Positions 44,297 to 51,802 of a DNA stretch of 64,000 bases are shown one piece after another (the stretch's first letter is position 1; every line of letters starts with the position of its first letter). This DNA comes from Cryobacterium mannosilyticum (GTDB lineage Bacteria; Actinomycetota; Actinomycetes; Actinomycetales; Microbacteriaceae). The notes under the pieces are model-generated. The model saw only the letters and a list, made by a program, of their open reading frames with translations, made no database searches and was not told the DNA's origin. Location of the stretch: contig NZ_SOFM01000009.1 of assembly GCF_004402705.1 (NCBI RefSeq), positions 62,001 through 126,000 on the forward strand. The letters are read 5' to 3'. Made by a program: the position numbers and the translations under genes.

Positions 44297-44315
44297 CTAC
44301 TATGAATGATAGTAG
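44297..44315. promoter_or_regulatory. CTACTA-N7-TAGTAG operator, site 1 (candidate BlaI site)
   Basis: CTACTA (44297-44302) and TAGTAG (44310-44315) form a perfect dyad with a 7-base spacer, 20 bases before the Met-Asp repeat gene. The same arms and spacing recur at 49404-49422. BlaI/MecI/CopY regulators bind TAC..GTA-rich dyads. The rest of 44092-44334 shows no gene. Confidence 0.65.
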
Positions 44316-44334
44316 AACCGAAAGGGAGGCGCTC

Positions 44335-44727
44335 ATGCGCACACAAATCTGGATATCTTCGCTGGCGGCCGCTGGATTGATCGTGGCCGGCTCAGTCGCC
44401 CCTGCATACGCGGCCCAAAGCGCGCTCACGACCGACGGCATGGCGGGGACCACGGAATCTCAGGAAGTGAGGGGGCACGCAGGGACCGCCGCCATGGCGA
44501 AGATGCACAGGCAGATGAAGAAGGACATGACCGACATGACCGACATGAACATGACCGACATGACCGACATGGACATGGCCGACATGACCGACATGACCGA
44601 CACGGACATGGCCGACATGATGGGTGAATCCGGCGGAGCGAGGATGGGCGCGAAGATGAAGGCTCATCATGCGGCCGCATCGTCCACGTCCGCTCACACG
44701 CATTCCACCGAGCAGGGGCAATCATGA
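44335..44727 (+). CDS. Secreted Met-Asp repeat protein, 130 aa
   Basis: A signal sequence (S-L-A-A-A-G-L-I-V-A-G-S-V-A-P-A-Y-A-A) is followed by a spacer and then a run built from M-T-D units with variants M-N-M, M-D-M-A-D and T-D-M-A-D (residues 65-96), then G-G-A-R-M-G and a His-rich tail with S-A-H-T-H-S. Met, Asp and His in tandem suggest extracellular copper capture. GGGAGG lies five bases before ATG 44335. It begins an operon of four small genes under the CTACTA dyad. No named domain. Confidence 0.72.
   Translation: MRTQIWISSLAAAGLIVAGSVAPAYAAQSALTTDGMAGTTESQEVRGHAGTAAMAKMHRQMKKDMTDMTDMNMTDMTDMDMADMTDMTDTDMADMMGESGGARMGAKMKAHHAAASSTSAHTHSTEQGQS
44527..44622 (+). repeat. 9-bp-period tandem repeat encoding Met-Thr-Asp
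   Basis: Variants of ATGACCGAC recur in frame through this stretch and encode the M-T-D/M-A-D run. Spacing is kept in multiples of three, so length changes leave the reading frame intact. Confidence 0.8.
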
Positions 44728-44954
44728 GCCAGGTCCTCTATACCCTCGCTCTGCTTGCCTGCCCCGTCGGTATGGGATTGATGATGTGGTTCATGATGCG
44801 CGGCAAGAAGCACGACGGCGCGGCGACTTCCCTGTCGCCCGGCGACGCGGCTGAATTGGCTACGCTTCGTGCCGAGGCCGACCTGCTGCGTGCGAACCAG
44901 CATGACCTCCGATCGACGGCGACCCCGCCGACTGCGGCTGACGGTTCCCGATGA
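44724..44954 (+). CDS. Small membrane protein, 76 aa (first of pair)
   Basis: The N-terminal helix L-Y-T-L-A-L-L-A-C-P-V-G-M-G-L-M-M-W-F-M-M contains one Cys and five Met, and the rest is cytoplasmic, with L-R-A-E-A-D-L-L-R near residue 48. It overlaps the upstream gene's stop (ATGA) and the next gene, so it is translated in a tight operon. Function unknown. A Met/Cys-lined helix near copper genes is suggestive only. Confidence 0.7.
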   Translation: MSQVLYTLALLACPVGMGLMMWFMMRGKKHDGAATSLSPGDAAELATLRAEADLLRANQHDLRSTATPPTAADGSR

Positions 44955-45187
44955 CCGAGCTCATCCTGCCTGCAGCGATTCTGTTGGCGTCGGTGACCCT
45001 GACCTACCTCTTCTGCGTGCGCCCGATGCTCAAGGGCCACTGTGCCCACGGCCATCCGGCCGAATCGATGGACCGCCTGGCCTCATCGACGACCGAGGCA
45101 ACGGAGCTGACCCGCTTGCGCGCGGAGCTGGCGACGCTGCGAGTGACTCCACTCAACCGCACAGACGGCACGTCGACTCGCGCGTAG
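44951..45187 (+). CDS. Small membrane protein, 78 aa (second of pair)
   Basis: One membrane helix (L-I-L-P-A-A-I-L-L-A-S-V-T-L-T-Y-L-F-C-V) is followed by M-L-K-G-H-C-A-H-G-H-P, a His/Cys cluster that could bind metal at the membrane face. The C-terminus has a short Leu-rich helix, L-T-R-L-R-A-E-L-A-T-L, resembling the first protein of the pair, so the two may be distant paralogues. The start overlaps the previous stop (ATGA). Confidence 0.68.
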   Translation: MTELILPAAILLASVTLTYLFCVRPMLKGHCAHGHPAESMDRLASSTTEATELTRLRAELATLRVTPLNRTDGTSTRA

Positions 45188-45234
45188 CGTCCTTTCATCC
45201 GCCGCAACTCATCATGAAAGGGAAGGAGGCCACA

Positions 45235-45309
45235 TTGTCCGGCTGCTGCAAACCCACCACCGACGCTCCGCACGAATGCGGGGAAAGCTGCACCTGCTCC
45301 GCGCGATGA
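45235..45309 (+). CDS. 24-residue Cys-rich peptide, metallothionein-like
   Basis: AAGGAGG at 45222-45228 precedes TTG 45235, which opens a 25-codon frame ending at TGA 45307-45309. The peptide has two adjacent Cys near its start (S-G-C-C-K-P) and three near its end (C-G-E-S-C-T-C-S-A-R), plus one His. Five Cys in 24 residues resembles minimal copper metallothioneins. ATG 45214 would add seven residues but has no site. It lies downstream of the two small membrane genes in the same operon. Confidence 0.62.
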   Translation: MSGCCKPTTDAPHECGESCTCSAR

Positions 45310-45325
45310 CACACCCGTAGTGACA

Positions 45326-45366
45326 CGGGAATCCCCGGCCGGCGACCGCCCGGCCGGGGATTCCCG
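45326..45366. terminator. Strong hairpin between convergent transcripts
   Basis: Two perfect 17-bp arms (45326-45342 and 45350-45366) surround a 7-base loop between the Cys-rich peptide and the convergent M56 gene. No T-run follows. It is a likely bidirectional terminator. Confidence 0.65.
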
Positions 45367-45386
45367 CGTCGGGGCGGGCTTCTGAG

Positions 45387-46355
45387 CTACATGGTGAGGG
45401 ATGTATCGCCCGGGGGGCAGGGCGGCATGGTGCCCGCGGCGGTGGCGGGAGCGAGAGCGAAGAACAGTGGCAGCGCCAGCAGCACGCCCGCGCCCGCAGC
45501 CGCTATCACGGTTCTCGCCGCACCGAGCGGTCGGTGCGGGGCGACAAGTCGTCGCACCCGGAGGACGGCCGACTCGCCACCGGCGCCGAGCGCCGGGGCC
45601 GGGGCGAGGCCGTGTTCGGCCAATCGCACGAGCGCCGTGGCCACAGTAGTCCGGCCGCTGCGCCGTGCGGCATCGTCGTCTGCCAGCATCTCGACGAGAC
45701 GGCCGAGCGTGCCGCGGGCTTCGCGGAAGACCGCGATCCGGGGGAAGGCGCAGTGCAGCGTCTCGGCCGCGGCCAGGATCAGGTGGTGCCGACCGCGCAG
45801 GTGCGCCTGCTCGTGCGCGAGCACGGCGATGAGCTGATTGTGATCGAGCGCCGTCAACGCCGCACTCGTCAGAACGACCCGATGCTGGCGACCAGGCAGG
45901 CAGTAGGCGGCGGCCGACGCATGCTCGATCACGAACGCGTCGTAGTCACGGTGTCGCTCGCCGAGAACTGCAAGGGCATCCAGCTGGGTTTGCCGATCGC
46001 GGGACAAGCGGACCCGGACGGCGATGAGAGAGTAGCAGACCCTGCCGAGCACGGCGAGGGTCGCGACGGCCCCCGTCGCGCTGACGGCGGCACCGCCGGG
46101 GGTGGAGTATTGCGCCAGCAGAGTCATCGCGCAGGCGCGGATGAACTCCGCCAGGTTCGTCGTCCAAGGGATCGCCGGAATCGCGAGGCTCAGTCCGGCG
46201 AACACGACGGCGGACACCAGCGACAGACTGAGGGCTTGCCAGACCGCGATTCCGAGCCGGGGTGACCTTTCGAGCCAGGGGATTCGGCGCAGGATCATGG
46301 GTCCGAGGCCGGCCACGAGCGCGGCGTAGAGGATCAGGGCGGCCGGCGCGGTCAT
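45387..46355 (-). CDS. M56 (BlaR1/MecR1-like) membrane metalloprotease
   Basis: A 322-residue membrane protein with the zinc motif H-E-Q-A-H-L-R-G near residue 180 and further M56 features (L-V-E-M-L-A-D-D-D-A-A-R-R). Hydrophobic spans flank the catalytic region. BlaR1-type proteases sense an external signal and cleave a BlaI-family repressor. No penicillin-binding sensor domain is present, so the signal is unlikely to be a beta-lactam (inference). It overlaps the BlaI gene (ATGA), the usual sensor-repressor pair. Confidence 0.88.
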   Translation of the reverse strand: MTAPAALILYAALVAGLGPMILRRIPWLERSPRLGIAVWQALSLSLVSAVVFAGLSLAIPAIPWTTNLAEFIRACAMTLLAQYSTPGGAAVSATGAVATLAVLGRVCYSLIAVRVRLSRDRQTQLDALAVLGERHRDYDAFVIEHASAAAYCLPGRQHRVVLTSAALTALDHNQLIAVLAHEQAHLRGRHHLILAAAETLHCAFPRIAVFREARGTLGRLVEMLADDDAARRSGRTTVATALVRLAEHGLAPAPALGAGGESAVLRVRRLVAPHRPLGAARTVIAAAGAGVLLALPLFFALAPATAAGTMPPCPPGDTSLTM

Positions 46356-46732
46356 GGGGCGGCGGCGCTCGGGCCGTGCTCCGTGCTCTGATTCAGGGCC
46401 TCACGGAGTCGAGCGACCTCGGCGGGCGGGATCTGTTCAAGAAAATGCAGCAGCGTCGCGGTAGTGTCGGCACTCCCGGCCAGCACCGTCCCCATGAAGG
46501 CCGCGGTGTACTGTTCGCGCGTCATCACCGGGCGATAGCGGTAGGCCCGACCATCCTTCTCCCGGGTCAGGATGCCCTTGCGACGCAGGTTGTCCATCAC
46601 GGTCATCACCGTGGTGTACGCGAGGACACGGTCCTTTTGGAGGTCCTCGAGAACCTCGCGCACGGCAACCGGGTGATTCCAGGACCACAGTCGATCCATG
46701 ATGAGCTTCTCGAGTGTGCCCAACTGACGCAT
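46352..46732 (-). CDS. BlaI/MecI/CopY-family transcriptional repressor
   Basis: A 126-residue winged-helix repressor. The opening is R-Q-L-G-T-L-E-K-L-I-M-D-R-L-W-S-W, with a recognition region near T-T-V-M-T-V-M-D-N-L-R-R-K-G. The C-terminal part is the dimerisation region that an M56 protease would cleave. ATG 46732 is chosen because GGAAGGG is ten bases upstream; ATG 46741 has almost no spacing. It sits between the two operons that share the CTACTA dyad. Confidence 0.9.
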   Translation of the reverse strand: MRQLGTLEKLIMDRLWSWNHPVAVREVLEDLQKDRVLAYTTVMTVMDNLRRKGILTREKDGRAYRYRPVMTREQYTAAFMGTVLAGSADTTATLLHFLEQIPPAEVARLREALNQSTEHGPSAAAP

Positions 46733-46779
46733 CGCGCACATTCCCTTCCAGCGGGGCTGCCACCGGCATCCGTCTTCAA

Positions 46780-46795
46780 CTACTCAGCATAGTAC
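46780..46795. promoter_or_regulatory. Weak dyad upstream of the BlaI gene
   Basis: CTACT at 46780-46784 and AGTA at 46791-46794 give half-site similarity to the CTACTA dyad, but the spacing is three bases shorter and the right arm is imperfect. It is a possible autoregulatory site. Confidence 0.3.
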
Positions 46796-46826
46796 CGGAT
46801 GGGACTGGCCGCGCGGATCGGGTGCG

Positions 46827-47462
46827 TCAGCCGTCGATCCCGCCAGAACAGGGAGCACCGGGTTCGGGAGTTTGGGGGCCCTGCAAGTAGGTGGCCAGGA
46901 ATTGTGCCAACCTGGGGTCGTCAGCGCTCTGCAGGCTGAGCTGCTTGCCCCACGCGCTGACGACCACGGGTGCCGGCAGATCCGGATATGGGCTGAGCAG
47001 TTCATAGTCGTTGTCGGCAGCCTGCGCGGCGAGCATGTCGCGTTCGTCGGCTGGGAGGTCGGGGCGGTAGGTGACCCAGACGGCCCCATGCTCGAGGGAG
47101 TGCACCGCTCTCCAGGTGTCGACCGGGTCCGGGTAGATTCCGCAGTTGGTGAGTTGCTCGGAATGGTCGCCGCCCACGGGAGGCACGGCAGGAAACGCCA
47201 CCTTGTTGACGACGTGGTCTCGACCCAGGCCCTCCGAGCTCACGACCCCTCGTATCGGCCCAGTGGCGATCGGGGTCGATCCCGTTTGACCGGACACGAT
47301 CACCAGGGTGACGGTCAGGGCGGCTGCGAGGATGATCGCGGCCCCAGAACCATAGAACCAGAGTTTGCGGCGCCGCTCGGCGCGTTTGAGATCTGCCTTC
47401 ACGGATGCGACGACAGCCTGCCGATGCGGGGTCGCTCCCGTCCCCAGGTTCTTGGGCTTCAT
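46827..47462 (-). CDS. DUF3105 family membrane-anchored protein
   Basis: 211 residues. A cytoplasmic N-terminus of about 30 residues precedes one membrane helix (A-A-I-I-L-A-A-A-L-T-V-T-L-V-I-V), then an exported DUF3105 domain with P-P-V-G-G-D-H-S, H-S-L-E-H-G-A-V-W-V and a Cys near the C-terminus. The family's function is unknown; His and Cys residues suggest metal binding. It is the last gene of the CcdA-redoxin-glutaredoxin operon and starts four bases before the previous stop. Confidence 0.82.
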   Translation of the reverse strand: MKPKNLGTGATPHRQAVVASVKADLKRAERRRKLWFYGSGAAIILAAALTVTLVIVSGQTGSTPIATGPIRGVVSSEGLGRDHVVNKVAFPAVPPVGGDHSEQLTNCGIYPDPVDTWRAVHSLEHGAVWVTYRPDLPADERDMLAAQAADNDYELLSPYPDLPAPVVVSAWGKQLSLQSADDPRLAQFLATYLQGPQTPEPGAPCSGGIDG

Positions 47463-47746
47463 TCGGAGGCTCCTATCCGGGCTGCGCCCGTCATCTTCAC
47501 GAGTTGGCTGAGTTGGTGGCGCAATTTCTTTTCCGGGAGGCGGCCGTAGCTGAAGAGCGCACCGTCGACGAGGACTCCGGGAGCGAAGGCGACAGCGTGT
47601 CGAAGTGCCAGCGCCCGACCGGTTTCGCTGCCGAGAGGGATCTCTTCGACTTCGAGGGGGAACTCCAAGGCTAGCCGAGCAAGTGCGATCTTTGCCTGCT
47701 CGCAGGAGACGCAGGAAGCCTGGGTCAAAAGGATGATCCGGGTCAC
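47459..47746 (-). CDS. Glutaredoxin/thioredoxin-like protein, 95 aa
   Basis: GTG 47746 overlaps the upstream redoxin stop (GTGA). The fold begins I-I-L-L-T-Q-A-S-C-V-S-C-E-Q-A-K, with a C-V-S-C active site, followed by A-F-A-P-G-V-L-V-D-G, the cis-Pro region. It probably acts as a cytoplasmic thiol partner for the CcdA-like protein. The longer frame upstream overlaps the redoxin gene and is not credible. Confidence 0.85.
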   Translation of the reverse strand: MTRIILLTQASCVSCEQAKIALARLALEFPLEVEEIPLGSETGRALALRHAVAFAPGVLVDGALFSYGRLPEKKLRHQLSQLVKMTGAARIGASE

Positions 47747-48417
47747 GAGGCCACCTGGCCGTCCTGCATATCGGAGAGGATCTGCTCCAACGGAACATAC
47801 ATCGTGTAATCGGGCGCGCCGCCGTAGTCCGCGCGCCACTCGATGTCACCGGTCGGGCCCACCAGGACAAAGCTGTGACCGTTCCGGGAATCGCCCATCA
47901 TGCCGTATTTGTTCGCGTCGTACTCGATGGAGACATCAAGTCTGGTATCCGCCAGGGCCAATGCCGTGAGCTTGTCATCGGACATCTTCTGAGCAATCAA
48001 GTCGACAGGTCCGCTGGTGATCGTGACGAGTTCGTCGATCCCGGCCGACGTCAACAGTGCGTCAGCGGCGGTCAGGTCTCGGATCTGATCCCAGCAAGGC
48101 TGGCAGCCGATTCCCTCATGGAAGAACAAGAGAACCGATTTGCCCCGATAGTCATTGAGGTTGACGATCCCGCCCGCAGTGGAGGGCAGAGAGAACGGGG
48201 GAGCCTTCTCGCCCGGACCGGGACTGCCGACCGCGTAACTGGCGGCCACTGCCGCTCCGGTGGGCGCCGACGGAGAGGGCTGCGCAGTCAGGGTGACGAA
48301 GAAGATGGCTGGGAGCACGGAGAGGACGCCGATCACGATCAGGGTTCTCCACAGTCGCGGGTGAGCCGTCCGCTTCATCGGGCCGGACGGTGGGGGGGTC
48401 GTGCTGGGTGAAGCCAT
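47743..48417 (-). CDS. Membrane-anchored redoxin (AhpC/TSA-like)
   Basis: 224 residues with one membrane helix (I-V-I-G-V-L-S-V-L-P-A-I-F-F-V) and an exported redoxin domain. The active site is G-I-G-C-Q-P-C-W near residue 110. Downstream elements are G-H-S-F-V-L-V-G-P-T-G. It likely receives electrons from the CcdA-like gene product just upstream and reduces exported proteins or peroxides. ATG 48417 overlaps the CcdA stop (TAATG). Confidence 0.86.
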   Translation of the reverse strand: MASPSTTPPPSGPMKRTAHPRLWRTLIVIGVLSVLPAIFFVTLTAQPSPSAPTGAAVAASYAVGSPGPGEKAPPFSLPSTAGGIVNLNDYRGKSVLLFFHEGIGCQPCWDQIRDLTAADALLTSAGIDELVTITSGPVDLIAQKMSDDKLTALALADTRLDVSIEYDANKYGMMGDSRNGHSFVLVGPTGDIEWRADYGGAPDYTMYVPLEQILSDMQDGQVAS

Positions 48418-49364
48418 TACTCGGATTCCTTCGTTTTCGTGTTCGTGTTCGTGTCCGTGGGGGTGTGCGCGTGCTCGGGCTGCGAGGCGGCCGGGGCCGA
48501 TTCCGTCGAGGGTCGGCTGGCCCGGGCTCGGCTGGCCAGCGCCAGCCAAATGAGCAGGACCAACGCCGCGAATACGGCGACTGAGGTGATCCAGCCGGGA
48601 ACGAACGACAGGAACTGCAGTATGAGCGCGGCGCTGTGCCCGAGCGCGGCGGCGACCTCGACCTGCCACCCGTCGGGTGCCATTCCGGGACCCTGCACTG
48701 CCAGGGCGATGGTGATGGCTCCCATCGCAACCATCAACCCGCCCGATACCAGCGTCACGAGCGGCATCCGCTTGCCCGAGCCGGGCCAGAGCGGCACGGA
48801 TGCCGACATCACGCGGCTGCTGCCCCAGTCTTTCTTGTCCCAGACCAGGGCTAACACGGTCAATGGTGCGACCATGCCGAAGACATAGGCCACACCCACC
48901 ACAGCTGCGGCAGGGATCGACGACGCCGCCCCGGATAGTGCTGCCACGCCGGCCAGCACCGGGGCGCAACAGGCGCTAGCCGCACCGGAGAAGACCCCGA
49001 GGCTGTAGACGGATCCGATGCCGGTTCCACCACCGCGCCCGGATGGCATCGGAAGCATCAACTTCCAGCCGAGCAGGGTGGCGACGCCGACCCCCACCAT
49101 GAGCAGGCCGACGACGCTGAAGATGCCGAAGTGGTATTGGAACAGGATTCGGCTCACGAGCGCGGCACCGAGTGCGATTGGCAGGATGATCGTGGCGATC
49201 CCGGCCGAGAACACGAGCGTCATTCCGAGAATTTGGGTGCGACTTCGAAAGCTCGAGGCGAAAAACGCCGGCAGCATCACGGACACACAGCACGGCGCCA
49301 TCAGGGCGACGACACCGCCGAGAAATGCCGCGAGAATCGTTGTCGAGAACAGAATTTGTTCCAT
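48417..49364 (-). CDS. CcdA/DsbD-type transmembrane thiol transporter
   Basis: 315 residues with about eight hydrophobic spans and Cys-pair motifs A-P-C-C-V-S near residue 22 and A-S-A-C-C-A-P-V-L near residue 127. A hydrophilic C-terminal tail is rich in T-N/D-T-N-T (repeats of Thr and Asn). It passes reducing power across the membrane to the redoxin encoded next. The upstream ATG at 49403 adds 13 residues without a site, so ATG 49364 is chosen. It heads the operon behind the CTACTA dyad. Confidence 0.85.
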   Translation of the reverse strand: MEQILFSTTILAAFLGGVVALMAPCCVSVMLPAFFASSFRSRTQILGMTLVFSAGIATIILPIALGAALVSRILFQYHFGIFSVVGLLMVGVGVATLLGWKLMLPMPSGRGGGTGIGSVYSLGVFSGAASACCAPVLAGVAALSGAASSIPAAAVVGVAYVFGMVAPLTVLALVWDKKDWGSSRVMSASVPLWPGSGKRMPLVTLVSGGLMVAMGAITIALAVQGPGMAPDGWQVEVAAALGHSAALILQFLSFVPGWITSVAVFAALVLLIWLALASRARASRPSTESAPAASQPEHAHTPTDTNTNTKTKESE

Positions 49365-49403
49365 GGGCCAGCTCCGATCAGGAATGCTGGGACGACAACC
49401 CAA

Positions 49404-49422
49404 CTACTAACTAATCTAGTAG
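49404..49422. promoter_or_regulatory. CTACTA-N7-TAGTAG operator, site 2 (candidate BlaI site)
   Basis: CTACTA (49404-49409) and TAGTAG (49417-49422) form the same dyad with the same 7-base spacer as site 1, 40 bases upstream of the CcdA-type gene start. The identical geometry at two operons argues for one regulator. Confidence 0.65.
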
Positions 49423-49510
49423 ATGGAAGCTGACCCGAAGCTGAGAGTGCGCGAGCTGCCCAAGTCGTCGAGACCGACGCGCGCCCTGTGAGGCGGAAGC
49501 CAGCCGCAGG

Positions 49511-51802
49511 TCAGGTCACGGTGGCCGGTTCGGTGTGCAGCGCGCCAGTGTGCGTCGGCGCGACGGTCAGGGTGAGTCCGCGGAATCGGCGTAGGCGGAG
49601 GCTGTTGCTGACGACGAAGACCGAGGACAGTGCCATCGCGGCGCCGGCGATCAGCGGGTTGAGCAGGCCGAGCATCGCGAGGGGGATCGCGGCCACGTTG
49701 TAGGCGAAGGCCCAGAACAGGTTGGCCTTGATGGTGGCGAGGGTGCGTCGGGAGAGTCGGATCGCGTCCGCGGCCGCGACCAGGTCGCTGCGTACCAGGG
49801 TCAGGTCGCTGGCCTCGATGGCGACGTCCGTTCCGGTTCCCATCGCGATGCCGAGGTCGGCGGTGGCCAGCGCGACGGCGTCGTTCACGCCGTCGCCGAC
49901 CATGGCGACGACGCGCCCTTCGCTCTGAAGTTGCCGGATGGCCTCGGCCTTCTCGGCGGGCAGGACGCCGGCCCGCACCTCGGTGATGCCAACTTCCGCG
50001 GCGACGGCTGCGGCGACGATCTCGTTGTCGCCGGTGAGCAGCACCGGGCGCAGGCCGAGGCGGCGGAACTCGGCGATCGCGGCCGCGCTGGTGGGCTTGA
50101 CCGTGTCGGACACGGCGATCAGGCCATTCGCCTGACCGTCCCAGGCCACGGCGACCACGGTGCGACCCTGGCCCTCGAAGGAGGAGAGCGCCGCCTGGAG
50201 GTCGGAGGGGAGCGGGATGGCCCACTGGTCGGCCAGCCAGCGGGGGCGGCCGACGAGCACGACCCGGCCGTCGATGAGGGCTTGCACGCCGAGCCCGTCG
50301 GTCGAGGCGAACGATTCCGGCGTCGGCAGGTCACCGGTCCGGTCCCGGGCGCCGGTCACGATCGCCTTCGCGATCGGATGTTCGGAACCGGTCTCCGCCG
50401 CGCCGGCGAGGCCGAGGAGCTCGGCCTCGGTGGTGCCGGCGGTGGGGGCGGTCGCGACGAGGGTCATCCGGCCGGTGGTGACGGTGCCGGTCTTATCGAG
50501 CACGATGGTGTCGACCCGGCGGGTGGATTCGAGTACCTGCGGGCCCTTGATCAGGATGCCCAGCTGGGCGCCGCGGCCGGTGCCGACCAGCAGCGCGGTG
50601 GGTGTTGCCAGGCCGAGCGCGCACGGGCAGGCGATGATCAGGGTGGCCACGGCCGCGGTGAACGCCACGACGGGCCCGGCGCCGAGGAGGAGCCATACGA
50701 CCAGGGTGGCCAGTGCCAGCCCGATCACGATCGGCACGAACACGGCGGACACCCGGTCGGCGAGGCGCTGCACCTCCGCCTTGCCGGTCTGCGCCTGTTC
50801 GACCAGGCGGCCGAGTTGGGCGAGCTGGGTGTCCGCGCCGATCCGGGTGGCCCGAATCACCAGGCGCCCACCCGAGTTGAGGGTGGCGCCGACGACGGCG
50901 GCGCCGGGGCCGACCTCGACGGGGACGGACTCGCCGGTGAGCATGCTGGCGTCGATCGCCGAGTTGCCCTCGGTGACCGTGCCGTCCGTGGCGATCTTCT
51001 CGCCCGGACGCACCACGAACAGGTCGCCGACGACGAGGGACGCGGTCGGCACGGTGGTCTCGATGCCGTTCCGGAGGAGGGTCGTCTCCTTCGCTCCGAG
51101 TTCGAGCAACGCTTTCAGGGCGGCGCCGGAGCGCTTCTTGGCGCGGGCCTCGAAGTAACGCCCGGCCAGGATGAACACGGTGACGGCGGAGGCGACCTCG
51201 AGGTAGATCTCGTGCGCGCCGCCTTCCGGGTTGGCGGTGAGGCTGAAGTTCATGGTCATGCCCGGCATCCCGGCGGTGCCGAAGAACAGGGCGAACAGCG
51301 ACCAGCCGAGGGCGGCGAGCACGCCGATGCTGATCAGGGTGTCCATGGTCGCCGCGCCGTGGCGAAGGTTGGCCCAGGCGGCACGGTGGAAGGGCCAGGC
51401 GCCCCAGACGGCGACGGGCGCGGCCAGGGTCAGGGCCAGCCACTGCCAGTTGCTGAATTGCAGCGGCGGGATCATCGAGAGCAGCAGCACGGGAGCGGCG
51501 AGCACGGCGGAGAGGATCAGCCGCTGGCGCAGGCTCGCGACCTCAGGGTCCTGCTCGGTGGGCGCGTCGGGTGCCGTGGCTTCGGGCGGCCGGGGTCGTT
51601 CGGCGGTGTAGCCGGTCTCTTCGATCACGGCGATGGCCTGCTCGAGGGTTGTGCCGTCGGGGAGGAAGACGCTGGCCTTCTCGGTGGCGTAGTTCACCGA
51701 GGCCTCGACCCCGGGCATCCGGTTGAGCTTCTTCTCGATCCGGGCCGCGCAGGAGGCGCAGGTCATTCCGCCGACGAGAAGGTCGACCTGCTCCCCGCTC
51801 AT
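49511..51802 (-). CDS. copA: Copper-exporting P1B-1 ATPase
   Basis: 763 residues. An N-terminal HMA domain has M-T-C-A-S-C near residue 13. The membrane motif is C-P-C-A-L-G-L-A-T-P, the phosphorylation motif is D-K-T-G-T-V-T, and G-D-G-V-N-D-A occurs in the ATP-binding region. All are standard for Cu(I) exporters. The ATG overlaps the copZ stop (ATGA). Two CsoR-type dyads precede the copZ-copA pair. It is more canonical than the CPD ATPase at 40176. Confidence 0.96.
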   Translation of the reverse strand: MSGEQVDLLVGGMTCASCAARIEKKLNRMPGVEASVNYATEKASVFLPDGTTLEQAIAVIEETGYTAERPRPPEATAPDAPTEQDPEVASLRQRLILSAVLAAPVLLLSMIPPLQFSNWQWLALTLAAPVAVWGAWPFHRAAWANLRHGAATMDTLISIGVLAALGWSLFALFFGTAGMPGMTMNFSLTANPEGGAHEIYLEVASAVTVFILAGRYFEARAKKRSGAALKALLELGAKETTLLRNGIETTVPTASLVVGDLFVVRPGEKIATDGTVTEGNSAIDASMLTGESVPVEVGPGAAVVGATLNSGGRLVIRATRIGADTQLAQLGRLVEQAQTGKAEVQRLADRVSAVFVPIVIGLALATLVVWLLLGAGPVVAFTAAVATLIIACPCALGLATPTALLVGTGRGAQLGILIKGPQVLESTRRVDTIVLDKTGTVTTGRMTLVATAPTAGTTEAELLGLAGAAETGSEHPIAKAIVTGARDRTGDLPTPESFASTDGLGVQALIDGRVVLVGRPRWLADQWAIPLPSDLQAALSSFEGQGRTVVAVAWDGQANGLIAVSDTVKPTSAAAIAEFRRLGLRPVLLTGDNEIVAAAVAAEVGITEVRAGVLPAEKAEAIRQLQSEGRVVAMVGDGVNDAVALATADLGIAMGTGTDVAIEASDLTLVRSDLVAAADAIRLSRRTLATIKANLFWAFAYNVAAIPLAMLGLLNPLIAGAAMALSSVFVVSNSLRLRRFRGLTLTVAPTHTGALHTEPATVT

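Noticed and set aside
44426..44725. Minus-strand frame rich in Cys-Arg-Ser-Cys, resembling a large metallothionein.
   Set aside because: It is the antisense shadow of the Met-Asp tandem repeats. Its Cys pattern follows from the 9-bp repeat and it has no ribosome binding site.
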